Of a DNA stretch of 64,000 nt, positions 34,373-43,446 are shown in pieces (within the stretch, counting starts at the first letter, position 1; each line of letters begins with the position of its first letter). Both the position numbers and the translations under genes were made by a program. The DNA is from GCA-2687025 sp964473525. GTDB lineage: Bacteria; Poribacteria; WGA-4E; GCA-2687025. The DNA lies in contig CAYYPK010000003.1 in NCBI GenBank assembly GCA_964473525.1, forward strand, positions 256,770-320,769, written 5' to 3'. The notes under the pieces are model-generated. The model was given only the letters and a program-made list of their open reading frames with translations, was not told where the DNA came from and made no database searches.

Positions 34373-34451
34373 TCGCAGCTGACGTTCGTGGCGTTTCGGG
34401 AGATGTGGGGCCGGCTGCTGACTGAGACGCGGTCGACGAACCGAGTATGCG

Positions 34452-35096
34452 TCACTCCTTCCGGCGCCACAGGCTACAGTCCGCACGCTGCCGTAGATGA
34501 TCCGACACGACACCCTCTGGAAAGGGCGTGGTCGTCAGACGGTCGAATTCATCAGAGATCAGGGCGCGTACGTCCTGGCCATCGTCCACCCAGCCGGCAT
34601 CCGTCGGCACACACCTGCGATGCGTGTTGGCCATGTAGAGCAAGCCGCCGCCGCCCACGGCGCGCGCCAGACGCGCGACATCGGTCGATGGGTCTTGACA
34701 GTGCTGGATTACCCAGACGGCGTAGGCGTGGTCGACGCGCAGCCCGTGCTGGAGCATCTGGTCGAAGCTGGCCGGCGAGCAGACGACGAAGTTGTCGGAG
34801 AGTACGTAGTTGTGTGCGAGGCCCCGCATGCGGAAGCTGATGTCCACTCCGATGACGGTGCAGCCGAACTGTCGGATGAGTTCCTTCGCGATCCGACCGA
34901 TACCACATCCATAGTCCAGGAGGACGCTCTCGGCCGTAGGCTGCGCCAGTCGGCCGATTTCACGGACCAGGAATGGGGTTTCGCGCTCCCATCGCTGTGC
35001 CGTGGTGATCTCCTCGTCGGGCTCCAAGATAATCGCCTTCGCGTCGTTCACGGTCCGAACATCGAAGACACCGGGCTTGTAGTGCAAGGCTTTCAA
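34452..35096 (-). CDS. SAM-dependent methyltransferase
   Basis: This class I methyltransferase of 214 residues has motif I at VLLDYGCGIGRIAKEL, an acidic ribose-binding residue in VIGVDIS, and motif IV-like AYAVWVIQHCQDPS. The start is TTG 35096, with GGGAG 6 bases upstream; no ATG is available near this point. A substrate cannot be proposed. The N-terminal 40 residues (KPGVFDVRTVNDAKAIILEP) are not part of the Rossmann core. It stands alone on the minus strand. Confidence 0.8.
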   Translation of the reverse strand: MKALHYKPGVFDVRTVNDAKAIILEPDEEITTAQRWERETPFLVREIGRLAQPTAESVLLDYGCGIGRIAKELIRQFGCTVIGVDISFRMRGLAHNYVLSDNFVVCSPASFDQMLQHGLRVDHAYAVWVIQHCQDPSTDVARLARAVGGGGLLYMANTHRRCVPTDAGWVDDGQDVRALISDEFDRLTTTPFPEGVVSDHLRQRADCSLWRRKE

Positions 35097-35292
35097 GCTG
35101 CGCTCCCACCGTGGGACATGTTGGCCGCCATGAGCGGAGCATCCGCTCTCCCTCCTGCGCTGAGTTGACGCATCCTCGAGGATACTCCCAACGCGGATTT
35201 ACGGAAACGCCGCCACACGGCGCGGCGTCGGCGCCGCGTGGACTGGCGTGGGCGTGTGGCAAGAGCTGCCTCAGCGCGCGATGGAGTTCGGG

Positions 35293-35772
35293 TCAGGCGC
35301 GCACCATGCCAGCGGCGGCGGGGTCGAAGCCGAGGGGGAACCGGGTGTCGTCGGTGTACACCGCGCCTTCCATACGGGCGTCCTGAAGCTCGGCGTCGGT
35401 GAAGACGGCGCCTTCGAGCTTGGACTCGCGGAGGTCCGCGCCACGCAGGTCCGCGCGTCTAAGGACGGCCTCGCCCAGCTCCGCGTCCCCGAGGACGGCG
35501 TCACGTAGGTCCGCTTCGGTCAGGTTCGCGCGGTAAAGGAAGGAGCTGGACATGTCGGCGCCAGCGAGTTGCGCGCGCTCAAAGCTCGCATCCGTGAGGA
35601 TCGCCTGGCGCATGTCCGCGGCGCGCAGGCTGGCGCCCTCGAGCGTTGCCCCCTGCAGGCTAGCCGAGCACAGGATCGCGGCTTGGAGCGAGGCGTTCGT
35701 GAGTTCCGCGCTCGACAGGTTGGCGGCGAAGAGATTGCTGCCAGGCTCGATCGCATAGCCGTTAATAAGCAT
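35293..35772 (-). CDS. Pentapeptide-repeat protein
   Basis: The 159-residue protein consists almost wholly of A-[DNS]-L-x-x pentapeptides (SNLFAANLSSAELTNASLQA; ADMRQAILTDASF; RANLTEADLRDAVLGDAELG). These fold into a right-handed quadrilateral helix of five or six coils. The C-terminus (YTDDTRFPLGFDPAAAGMV) is the usual closing segment. Function is open: such proteins range from gyrase protection to plain scaffolds. The start is ATG 35772. The broken TIR protein at 43815 carries the same kind of repeat. Confidence 0.88.
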   Translation of the reverse strand: MLINGYAIEPGSNLFAANLSSAELTNASLQAAILCSASLQGATLEGASLRAADMRQAILTDASFERAQLAGADMSSSFLYRANLTEADLRDAVLGDAELGEAVLRRADLRGADLRESKLEGAVFTDAELQDARMEGAVYTDDTRFPLGFDPAAAGMVRA

Positions 35773-35983
35773 GGAAGATAGTCCCTAACCCACTGTGGAC
35801 ACGGCCGCTGCCGCGTCGCTGTAGCCGGTGCACCTATCCGGTGCACCACACGCGTCTGTGGGAGACAGGCGCAATGGCCGTGCCAACGGCGCGTCAGCGG
35901 ATAGGGGTCCGGGGAAAGAGGGCATCCGCACACGGCGCGGCGCGGCTTCACCAGTCGACTTGGTCGCCGCCGACCACAGGCGC

Positions 35984-37330
35984 CTACGGGTCAGGCGTGG
36001 TGTGGGCGTCTTCAAGCCCCAAGGCGGCGAGTAGCGTAAGCAGGCCGGTGACGCACACTGCTGCGAAAAGCCCGTCTAAGCCGCTAGTGGAGCCGCCTAT
36101 CGCCCATCCCGCGATGGCGGGGAGGAAGGTCATCGGCACGCTCACGGTGTTCAGGAACGCAATGTAGCTCGGCCGACGGTCGGGCGGGGCGGTCTCTACG
36201 ACGAAGGCGTTGCGCGCGATGATGTTCCCCTGATGCGCGAACCCGAACAACGCCAGCGCGAGCAGGTAGATCGCGAGCGGGACCGTGAGGTCGACTCCAA
36301 GCCACGGAGGAGACCATGCTAACAGTTCGGGTACACGTGTAGCCGCAAGCACCGCTAGCGGACTGAGGGCGTACAGCGCGCCGACCCATACGAGGCAGAT
36401 GCGATTCCCACGGCGCTCGCTCATCCAGCCCCAGAAGGGGCTCGACGCCAACTGGCTCGCCGAGGTGACGCCGATGAACACGCCAGCCATGCCGGACGCT
36501 CCGAGCCGCTCGATGCCGTATGGCACGTAGAACGCGAGCGTGAGGCCGTTCGCGCGCATCAGGACTCTCAACGCGAGCAGCAGCCGGTAGTTGCGGTCGG
36601 CGCGTAGGTCGTCGAATCCACCCCGGATGACTCCCGACAGGTTGCGCCGCTTGGGGGTCTTGGCCATCGGATCCTCGCGCGCGAGGAACATGACGAAGCC
36701 GCTGATGCCGGTGAGCGCCGCTCCCCCTGCCGCCAGCAGCGCGTAGTTGGTCGGAAAGCCCATGTGCCGGAGCGCTGGCTGCACGGCGAGGAAACCCCCG
36801 ACGAGCGCCAGTACGCCGCCCAGGAGCGCGCGCCACGCCAGCAGCCCGCCTATCCGCCGCGGGTCGACCGTCTTGCCGATGATGTCCATGAAGGCGAGGC
36901 CACCGGCGCCATGCGCTACGCGGTATACGAGTGTCGCCAGGAAGAACACGGTCAGTCCGAGCGCGACGTTCGCCATGGTGAGCCATATGCCCGCCACGAT
37001 TCCGACGAGCGAGACCGTCCGGGCGAGGTGCATCACCACGAACGATGGCATTTTGCGGGGCCGGTGCTCGATGAGGCTACTCACGTAGAGCTGCGGCCCT
37101 AGCATCCCTGCCTCGTTCACGGTGGTGAGGAGGCCGACCAGCGCGTTGGACTGCGTCAGCTCGTAGACGTATCCAGCCAACACGAGCTGTGGATGTAGGA
37201 AGGACCGGCCGAGGCGGCCGATCGTGCCTGACGCCACGCCAAGGGCATAGTTGCGCCGCGCGTAGGGCCGCGCGTCGTGCGCGGCTTCGTCGCGTCGACC
37301 ATCGCTGGATGCGCGCGCGTCGTCGCGGAT
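35984..37330 (-). CDS. Major facilitator superfamily transporter
   Basis: The protein has about twelve membrane helices; from the GTG at 37237 it is 417 residues. That start cuts into helix 1: upstream codons read RRNYALGVASGTIGRLGRSF, the usual MFS beginning. The only start-like codon between the upstream TGA and this point is ATC 37330, 6 bases after GGGGGA. An out-of-frame ATG at 37303 would require a frameshift. The loop between helices 2 and 3 (SSLIEHRPRKMPSFV) and the central loop (REDPMAKTPKRRNLSGV) are visible. It may export or import a small solute; the specificity is unknown. It begins right after the membrane methyltransferase and is probably co-transcribed. Confidence 0.85.
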   Translation of the reverse strand: MRDDARASSDGRRDEAAHDARPYARRNYALGVASGTIGRLGRSFLHPQLVLAGYVYELTQSNALVGLLTTVNEAGMLGPQLYVSSLIEHRPRKMPSFVVMHLARTVSLVGIVAGIWLTMANVALGLTVFFLATLVYRVAHGAGGLAFMDIIGKTVDPRRIGGLLAWRALLGGVLALVGGFLAVQPALRHMGFPTNYALLAAGGAALTGISGFVMFLAREDPMAKTPKRRNLSGVIRGGFDDLRADRNYRLLLALRVLMRANGLTLAFYVPYGIERLGASGMAGVFIGVTSASQLASSPFWGWMSERRGNRICLVWVGALYALSPLAVLAATRVPELLAWSPPWLGVDLTVPLAIYLLALALFGFAHQGNIIARNAFVVETAPPDRRPSYIAFLNTVSVPMTFLPAIAGWAIGGSTSGLDGLFAAVCVTGLLTLLAALGLEDAHTTPDP

Positions 37331-37345
37331 ATGCCTTCCCCCGTG

Positions 37346-38197
37346 TCAGGAGTCGTCGGCGCGCCGCGCGATCAGGACGACGTTGCCTCGTCGTTCCTCG
37401 CAACGCTCGACCCGCATGCCGGCCTGCTGGACAAGGCCCGCCCAATACTCGGGCGTGAGGCGCCGGCTCAGCCACCGCGACGCTGCGTAGCCGACGGGGG
37501 TCCACGCCAGGACGTTCGTCCACCCAGTGTGCGTCAGCTCGAACACGACGAGGCGCCCTTCCGGCCGCAGTATACGCGCCCACTCACGAAGCGCCGTGAG
37601 GCGGCGGTCGTCCGAGCGGCGGAGGCCTCCCTCGTGCAAGTGGAACAGCAGATATGCAGCGGTCACGATGTTCGCGCTGGCCGTCTGGACTCCGAGGCAG
37701 GTCGCGTCGGCGGTGACGAGCCGTACCCGTTCGCTCACGCCCTCAATCTCCGCGTTGCGGCGCGTACGGGCAGCCGAGTGCGCGAAGACGGGCGCGGATT
37801 TGTCGTAGGCGACCGCGCGGCCTCGGGCGCGCTTGGGCCAGATGTCGACGGCGACCACAGAGGCGGGGTCCAGCGCCTTCGCGAACTCGATGGCGAGCAC
37901 GCCCCGCCCGGCGCCGATGTCCACGAGGCGGGACACCTCGCCATCAGCGAGCGATGCCGCTATCCGGCGCGCCCTCGCAACTCGCTCCTCGGGGAGCACG
38001 TAGACGCCGAGCCAGCAACCGAGCGCCTGAAGCAGGGAATAGCCTACGACTGCGGCGCCGACGACGCGCGCCCAACCCGCCGGAGCGCGCCACCACAGCA
38101 ACGCGCCAAGTAGCGCCGGCACGCAGCAGACAACGATGTAGGTCGGCAGGGCGTAGAAGCCGTAGCGAGGACGGGCGTCAGAGCCTTGACGGCTCAT
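37346..38197 (-). CDS. Membrane-anchored SAM-dependent methyltransferase
   Basis: This protein of 283 residues has two N-terminal membrane helices (YIVVCCVPALLGALLWW; VVGAAVVGYSLLQALGCWLG) followed by a class I methyltransferase. Motif I is RLVDIGAGRGVLAIEFA, the acidic loop VVAVDIW, and the post-core segment LREWARILRPEGRLVVFELT. Membrane-anchored enzymes of this type often act on lipids or quinones, but no signature decides this. Its TGA is followed at once by the transporter gene in the same frame. Confidence 0.85.
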   Translation of the reverse strand: MSRQGSDARPRYGFYALPTYIVVCCVPALLGALLWWRAPAGWARVVGAAVVGYSLLQALGCWLGVYVLPEERVARARRIAASLADGEVSRLVDIGAGRGVLAIEFAKALDPASVVAVDIWPKRARGRAVAYDKSAPVFAHSAARTRRNAEIEGVSERVRLVTADATCLGVQTASANIVTAAYLLFHLHEGGLRRSDDRRLTALREWARILRPEGRLVVFELTHTGWTNVLAWTPVGYAASRWLSRRLTPEYWAGLVQQAGMRVERCEERRGNVVLIARRADDS

Positions 38198-38370
38198 GCG
38201 TGGCCACGCGCGGGGCCGCGCCTACGTGACTCTTCTCGGCGAGGAGGTCGTTCCATGCCGCGATTCTCCCAGCGGCAGTCCATCGCGCACAACCACCAGG
38301 GCGCAATCAGCGTCTACCACGTGACAGGCATACGGTCGGTTTTGGGTCTCTGTCTTGGGGTTTCTGGCTC

Positions 38371-38994
38371 ATGCGACTGGTCGCGCGCGGGATCCGTGCG
38401 GCGTACATGGTTCTGTTCCCAGTCGTGGCGCTGGGCGTGCTTCTTCCGCGCCTGGCGGTAGAGCTGTACCTGCGCTCGGATATCGGCGCGTGGGCCGCGC
38501 TTGGACTCAGCGTTCTCTGCATCGCGGTCGCCATGACGATCCACGTGCGCGTCTTGCTCAGGCGATTCCGCCGGCGTCCACATCTGGCGGTCGTCGCCGT
38601 TCTCGTCGTGGGCTATTGCGCGTACGCCGCGCTCAGCATCTCGGGCGCGAACGCGAAGACCCGCGAGACGTCGGACGAGATACCGACGCTGCACCCGTAT
38701 CTGCGACTGGCGGTCGGAACCGCCCTCCTCGCGGACGACGCACTGCTGTTGACCGACGTGGCCCGCGAGCCGGACGACTACGACGAGATGGGACTGGCGA
38801 CGCGCGCGTCTTCTCTGCACTATGTCCAGGGCGACGGGTATGCCCACGCGGTGGACATGCGCACGAAGGGCAGATCGGAGCTGCGGAACGGGCTGACGCG
38901 TCTGTATTTCCACGCTCTCGGCTTGCATACGGTGCGGCACGTGGGAACGGCGGACCATCTTCATGTTGCGCTGCCGCTGGGTGGGTCGCGGTAG
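38371..38994 (+). CDS. Membrane-anchored M15-like zinc peptidase
   Basis: This 207-residue protein has about three N-terminal membrane helices (AAYMVLFPVVALGVLLPRLA; GAWAALGLSVLCIAVAMTIH; HLAVVAVLVVGYCAYAAL). Its C-terminal half carries the zinc-ligand pattern of M15/VanY-type peptidases: SSLHYVQGDGYAHAVDMR and, near the end, GTADHLHVAL (H-x-H). It is expected to cut peptidoglycan stem peptides on the outer face of the membrane. The domain is short and lacks a clear SxHxxGxAxD spacing, so the assignment is moderate. It begins 173 bp from the divergent methyltransferase. Confidence 0.6.
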   Translation: MRLVARGIRAAYMVLFPVVALGVLLPRLAVELYLRSDIGAWAALGLSVLCIAVAMTIHVRVLLRRFRRRPHLAVVAVLVVGYCAYAALSISGANAKTRETSDEIPTLHPYLRLAVGTALLADDALLLTDVAREPDDYDEMGLATRASSLHYVQGDGYAHAVDMRTKGRSELRNGLTRLYFHALGLHTVRHVGTADHLHVALPLGGSR

Positions 38995-39086
38995 CCGGGC
39001 GTTCTCGCCGGCCGCCCCGTGTGCCAGAATGTGGCGGCGCCGTCGCACCCACCGCCGCGCGGGGTCGCCCGCGGCCGGGAGACGCA

Positions 39087-40361
39087 GTGTCCACACTTCC
39101 CACGCGCCAACAGCTGCTGGCCATGAGCGAGTTCGACCGCACGAGCGCGCTAACCCCGGCCACACTGCGTATTCTCGGGCATGAGATCGGCGTGCCGCCC
39201 TCAGAGATCGACCTGGACGCGCCACTTGAGGCTCCACACCCCGCCTGGGAGTCAGCGGCTAATCGTGACTGGCGACGCACTCTCGACGAGTGCCTCATGT
39301 CCGCGCTGGGCCGTCAGTTCTACGTCTACGAGTTGTGGTCGCGTGAAGACGGTGGTTCCCTCGTCGACGAGCGGAGCACTCTCCGCGAGCTCATCAGCTA
39401 TGTGCTCGAAGAGCTGTCACCACGGCCGATCAGCCCGCGTACTTTCGTGGATCCGTGCGAAGGCGCTCAATGGGAATTCGAGGCCCCGGTCGCTCCCGCC
39501 GTCGCTGACAGACTGCCTCCCGCCGTGTTCCTCCTGTCCTCGGCGCGATCCGGGTCGACGCTCACGCGCGTCATGTTGCACGGGAACCCGAGCCTCTTCG
39601 CGGCGCCGGAGCTGTACCTGCTTATGTGGGACACTCTATCCGCGCGACGGCGTGACATGCTCTCCCACGGCTACGAGTGGTTCGACCGCGGATTCCGCGC
39701 CACACTGGTGGAACTTGGGCTCGCGACCGAGGCCGATCTCGATGCTACGCTCGCGCGCCTCGTGGGTACCGATACACCCGTGCGCGAGGCGTATCGCATA
39801 TTGCAGGACGCCGTCGCGCCCCGCCTGCTGGTCGACAAGACGCCGCCGTACGCGCTCAGCCCGCGCGTGCTGGCGCAGGCCGAAGCGATATTCACGTCTC
39901 CGAAGTACATCTGCCTGACACGCCACCCCATAGCGGTCATCGAGTCGTGGGGGCGGATGAAGTTCCACGGCACGCTCTTCGGGCGGCATCTGGGCGTCTG
40001 GGACGACGACCCGTATCGCTACGCGGAGAAGTGGTGGGCGGCGACGTACAGCAACCTGCGGGCGTTCAGCGCGACGGTTCCGTCCGACCGTGTGCTGTGG
40101 GCCGCTTTCGAGGACGTCCTCAAGCGACCGGCTTTCACCTGCGCGCGCATCAGCGAGTTTCTCGGCGTGGAGTATGACGACAGGATGACGCGTCCCTACG
40201 CGGACGACCGCATGCAGGCGGAGCATGGCGACCCGAACCTGCGCGTGCGGCGGGAGCTCGACGCGTCCCTGGCGGACGCGTGGCGCGCGCACGCCCCTGA
40301 GATGAGACTCAGCGAATTCACGCGGGCGCTCGCGCGGGATCTCGGGTACGACGATGTGTGA
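39087..40361 (+). CDS. PAPS-dependent sulfotransferase-like protein with extra N-terminal domain
   Basis: The GTG at 39087, behind GGGAGA, gives 424 residues; an internal ATG at 39123 is possible. The sulfotransferase fold begins near 145 with the 5'-phosphosulfate loop LSSARSGSTLTRVML (about 150-164). The 3'-phosphate site follows at 273-281 (KYICLTRHP). The final third (WWAATYSNLRAFSA; FEDVLKRPAFTCARISEFLG) is typical of the family. The first 110 residues form an extra helical domain whose 60-110 part somewhat recalls an acyl-carrier fold but lacks a clear phosphopantetheine serine. It may sulfate a glycan or lipid. Two sulfatases in the same window suggest active sulfate-ester metabolism. 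Confidence 0.85.
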   Translation: MSTLPTRQQLLAMSEFDRTSALTPATLRILGHEIGVPPSEIDLDAPLEAPHPAWESAANRDWRRTLDECLMSALGRQFYVYELWSREDGGSLVDERSTLRELISYVLEELSPRPISPRTFVDPCEGAQWEFEAPVAPAVADRLPPAVFLLSSARSGSTLTRVMLHGNPSLFAAPELYLLMWDTLSARRRDMLSHGYEWFDRGFRATLVELGLATEADLDATLARLVGTDTPVREAYRILQDAVAPRLLVDKTPPYALSPRVLAQAEAIFTSPKYICLTRHPIAVIESWGRMKFHGTLFGRHLGVWDDDPYRYAEKWWAATYSNLRAFSATVPSDRVLWAAFEDVLKRPAFTCARISEFLGVEYDDRMTRPYADDRMQAEHGDPNLRVRRELDASLADAWRAHAPEMRLSEFTRALARDLGYDDV

Positions 40362-40409
40362 CACATACTGCGGGCCGCTCTGCGCGAATGGCCCGAACCC
40401 CCATCCTAG

Positions 40410-40436
40410 CCTTCCCCCTTTACGAAAGGGGGAAGG
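40410..40436. repeat. Perfect 12-bp inverted repeat (hairpin)
   Basis: CCTTCCCCCTTT (40410-40421) and AAAGGGGGAAGG (40425-40436) are separated by ACG. The hairpin lies between the convergent sulfotransferase and channel genes. It lacks a trailing T-run and looks like the dispersed intergenic hairpin repeats seen in many environmental bacteria; it could also end transcription. Confidence 0.8.
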
Positions 40437-40457
40437 AACTGCGCCAGCGACGGACGA

Positions 40458-40486
40458 CGCGGGAGCTCGGGTATGACGGTGTGTGA
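40458..40486 (+). repeat. 29-bp near-copy of the sulfotransferase 3' end
   Basis: These 29 bases match 40333-40361, the last codons and stop of the sulfotransferase, at 26 positions. Read in frame they encode RELGYDGV and a stop, against RDLGYDDV and a stop in the gene. They may be the scar of a tandem duplication interrupted by the hairpin element. Confidence 0.6.
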
Positions 40487-40530
40487 GTCGGCCGACATCG
40501 CGACGGGACGCATCTCTACTCGTCTGCCCG

Positions 40531-41815
40531 TCAGTTCTGCTGTAGGCGCCGTAGCCGCGAGCGCCGTATCGCCAGTATGTAGACCACATCGCCGACCACG
40601 ACGAAGACGATTCCGGCGATGAGCAACGGTTGCAGCAAGCCCTCGGGAAGGAAGGCGCGGAAGCCGCGGCAGACGGCGACGATCACGACGCCGACGCCCA
40701 GGAGAGTCACACCGGCCGTCTTGTGAGTGTCGCCTGCGGCGTCCTTGGTAAGTTTGAGCACCCGCGCCAGGCGTAGCAGGCGCAGGAAGCGTATGACGCG
40801 CGCGAACCGGACCACGCGCAGACCCCTCGCGAGCTTCACGTAAGGCATCGCCGCCCACGTGAGGAGCACCGGGGCGATGGCGATGGCGTCGATCAACCCG
40901 CGCCAGCTCAGCACGTACTTCCGGGTCGGCTTCGAGACGTACGCGTTCGCCGCGTATTCGAGGATGAACACCGTCGTCACGAACACCTCCTCAATCTTGA
41001 GGAGCGGCTCGTAGTCCAAGAGGATGACGATGATGGAGAACAGCGTCACGACCAGGATGAAGTTGCTCACGACCCAATAGAGGTGAGACTCCTGGTCAGC
41101 GAACGCCTCGTGGAGGAGCGCGTCGAAGCGCGCCTTCAGCGTGGCGGCTGGATCGGCGCCGGGCGCTACGTCGCCACCAGCCTGGCGCAGACGATGAATC
41201 TGCGCGCGCCGCATCGCCAGCATGTAGACGACGACGCCGACCACGACAGTGGTGATTCCGACAATGAGCAGCGGCTGCAGAGCGGCTTCGGGAAGGCTTT
41301 CGCGGAAGCCGCGGCCGACCGCGACCACCACCACGCCCGCGCCCAGGACAGCCACGCCCAGGATCTTGTGAGGGTCGCCCCCGGCGTCCTTGGTGAGCTT
41401 CAGCACGCGCGCCAGGCGTAGGAGGCGCAGGAAGCGTAGGAGGCGCCCGTACCTGACCATCCGAAGGCCTCGGAAGACCTTAGAGTTGCGGCAGCGCGAT
41501 CCAAGTGAGTAGAGCAGGAGCGATGGCGAGGGCGTCAATGAGGCCTCGGAAGCTCAGAATGTACTTCCGGGCCGGCTTGGTGACATACACGTTCGCCGCG
41601 TATTCGAGGATGAACACCGTCGTCACGATGGTCTCCTCGAGCCTGAGGAGCGGCTCGTAGTCCAGAATGATGACGATGATGGAGAACAGCGTCACGACCA
41701 GGATGAAGTTGCTCACGACCCAGTAGAGGTGAGACTCCTGGTCAGCAAACGCCTCGTGTAGAAGCGCATCGAAGCGGGATTTGAGGCTGCCTCGCGGCTC
41801 CATACGGGGCATCAT
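40531..41815 (-). pseudogene. Ion-channel-like protein with two voltage-sensor-type repeats, frameshifted
   Basis: Two overlapping frames (41815 to 41480 and about 41500 to 40531) together encode a protein of about 430 residues. It has two copies of a four-helix ion-transport domain. Both copies contain SNFILVVTLFSIIVI, FILEYAAN and a basic S4-like run (VRYGRLLRFLRLLRLARVLK; VVRFARVIRFLRLLRLARVL). The first copy ends ALPQL then TAA; deleting one T at about 41480-41485 restores LPQLKVFRGLRMVRY, exactly as in copy two. No pore-selectivity motif is obvious between S5 and S6-like helices. The start is uncertain (ATG 41815, 41812 or 41803). It could be a real pseudogene or a sequencing indel. Confidence 0.75.
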
Positions 41816-41892
41816 CCGACCGTGGTGGACGGCTACGTGGCGGCGGTTGGAGGGCGCCACGAGTCGTCATTGGTGAGTTCTGGGATCGCCGG

Positions 41893-42824
41893 TCAAAGAG
41901 CTGCGAGCTTGGCGACCATCCAATCGTACGCGATCTCGCGCGACTCTGGCGTGAGCCCGTGTCCCTCCTCATGGAAATGCAGGCGGAACTCGTCGGCGGC
42001 CCCCGCGCTCTCCCACGCGTGCTTGGACTTGTCGTAGAGCTCCTGCGTGGCTTCGACAGGGTCTTGTCGCTCCGTCACGCCGTTGATCATCAGGAAGGGC
42101 CGCGGCGCGATGAGGCGGAACAGGTCGTACGTCTCGATGCCGTGCTTCAGCACGTCGGGCAGGTAGTTCATATAGCAGTGGATGATGGGCGGCGAGAAAA
42201 GCGCCTTGTAGGTGTAGAAGCTGGAGATGCCGCAGAGGACGCGCAGTCGCTTCTCCGCCATCGCCGAAAGCCAGGTGTGACCGGAGCCCATCGAGATGCC
42301 GATCGCCCCGATGCGGTCACCGTCGACGAAGTCGAGCGATTGCAGCACGTCGCACTGACGGATGGCGTCCCACACGTACTGACCCGCCATGCAACGCCCC
42401 TCCGCCATGAGACGCATGGCGACGACGCGCTCGTACATCATGCCGGACGGTTCTCCACCTGGATTCTGCCGTGGTCCCCAGCAGATGGCGTCGCCGCACA
42501 GCACGACGATGCCGCGCTCCGCCAGCCCAGGCCCCAAGCACGGCTTGCCGTCCTCGACGTCGACTCCCGCCGTCGATTTCTTGCCCATGTCCCATGCGCC
42601 GTGGCCGTGGAAGGCCAGCGCGGCGGGCATGCGGCCGGAGTTGGTCTTCGGCTTCAAGAGGTAGCCCTCGACGCGTTCGGCAGCGTCGTTGTTCCACGCG
42701 ATGAGGGCGCGGGTGAACGAGCCGCAGTCCTCCTCGTCGAAATCTCGAGTTCGAGCGGCACAGGCTCAGGGAACGCTCCGAGAATGTCGAGGTACGTCGA
42801 CTGGAGTTCGCCCAGGTCCATCAT
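41893..42824 (-). pseudogene. Alpha/beta hydrolase (dienelactone-hydrolase/acetyl-esterase-like), frameshifted
   Basis: The body from 42744 downwards is a serine hydrolase: nucleophile in GISMGSGHTW, oxyanion/lid region FHGHGAWDMG, and a C-terminal His in HEEGHG. The natural start, ATG 42824 behind GGGAGGA, lies in another frame (MMDLGELQSTYLDILGAFPE). One base missing near 42741-42746 joins the two into ...ELEI-FDEEDCGSFTRALIAWNN, which is continuous and family-like. The restored protein would be about 310 residues. It resembles secreted or cytoplasmic acetyl-xylan-esterase-type enzymes of polysaccharide users, although no signal peptide is present. Confidence 0.75.
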
Positions 42825-42981
42825 ATGCGGTCCTCCCAAGAGCGCTGTGGGGCATCGGGTGCAAAGCGATCATACCTTGGACCGCGGCTGGATTCAGCAT
42901 CCACCCGAGCCTCGCCCAAACCCACGCGTGCGCTGGGCGCGGCATACCTGCTACGATCCGGTGGTGGTCGGTGGCGACAAC

Positions 42982-43446
42982 ATGCAGGCGCGTATGCCAG
43001 AATCCGTGATTTCAGCTTCCCGTCTCATCCATGCGCCGGCGGCGCGTGTGTACGCGATCCTCGCCGACTACCGCGAAGGACATCCGCGCATCCTGCCCGA
43101 ACACAGGTTTACGAACTTCGTCGTCGAGTCGGGCGGAGTAGGCGCGGGCACGGTTGTCGCCTTCGACATGCGCGTGCTCGGCAGGCGTCAGCGGTTCAGG
43201 GCGACGGTATCGGAACCAGAGCCCGGCGCGGTCCTGGTGGAGACCAGCGACAACGGCGCCGTCACGACGTTCACGGTGGCCGCCGAGGAAGGTGGCGACT
43301 CGTGCGAGGTCACGATCGACACGCGGATAGACACCCGGCGCGGCCCGCTGGGGCGACTGGAAGCGTGGCTCGCATCACGCATGCTGCTCCCTATCTACGA
43401 GGAGGAGCTGGAGCTGCTGGGCGCCGTGGCAGCATCCAGCGACTGA
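42982..43446 (+). CDS. SRPBCC (polyketide cyclase/START-like) protein
   Basis: From ATG 42982 the product has 154 residues, with a second ATG at 42994. The pattern of a helix-grip fold is clear: ISASRLIHAPAARVYAILAD at the N-terminus, HPRILPEHRFTNFVVESGGV, alternating strands with GAVLVETSDNGAVTTFTVA, and a long C-terminal helix. Such proteins bind hydrophobic ligands or lipids, or act as aromatase/cyclases. The ligand cannot be inferred. The much longer open frame to the left is an antisense shadow of the hydrolase gene. Confidence 0.75.
   Translation: MQARMPESVISASRLIHAPAARVYAILADYREGHPRILPEHRFTNFVVESGGVGAGTVVAFDMRVLGRRQRFRATVSEPEPGAVLVETSDNGAVTTFTVAAEEGGDSCEVTIDTRIDTRRGPLGRLEAWLASRMLLPIYEEELELLGAVAASSD

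Noticed and set aside
38355..39086. 5' part of the long frame ending in the sulfotransferase
   Set aside because: It overlaps the M15-like membrane gene in another frame and reads as low-complexity arginine-rich sequence.
41959..42981. 5' part of the long frame ending in the SRPBCC gene
   Set aside because: It is antisense to the hydrolase; the SRPBCC fold begins only after about 42982.
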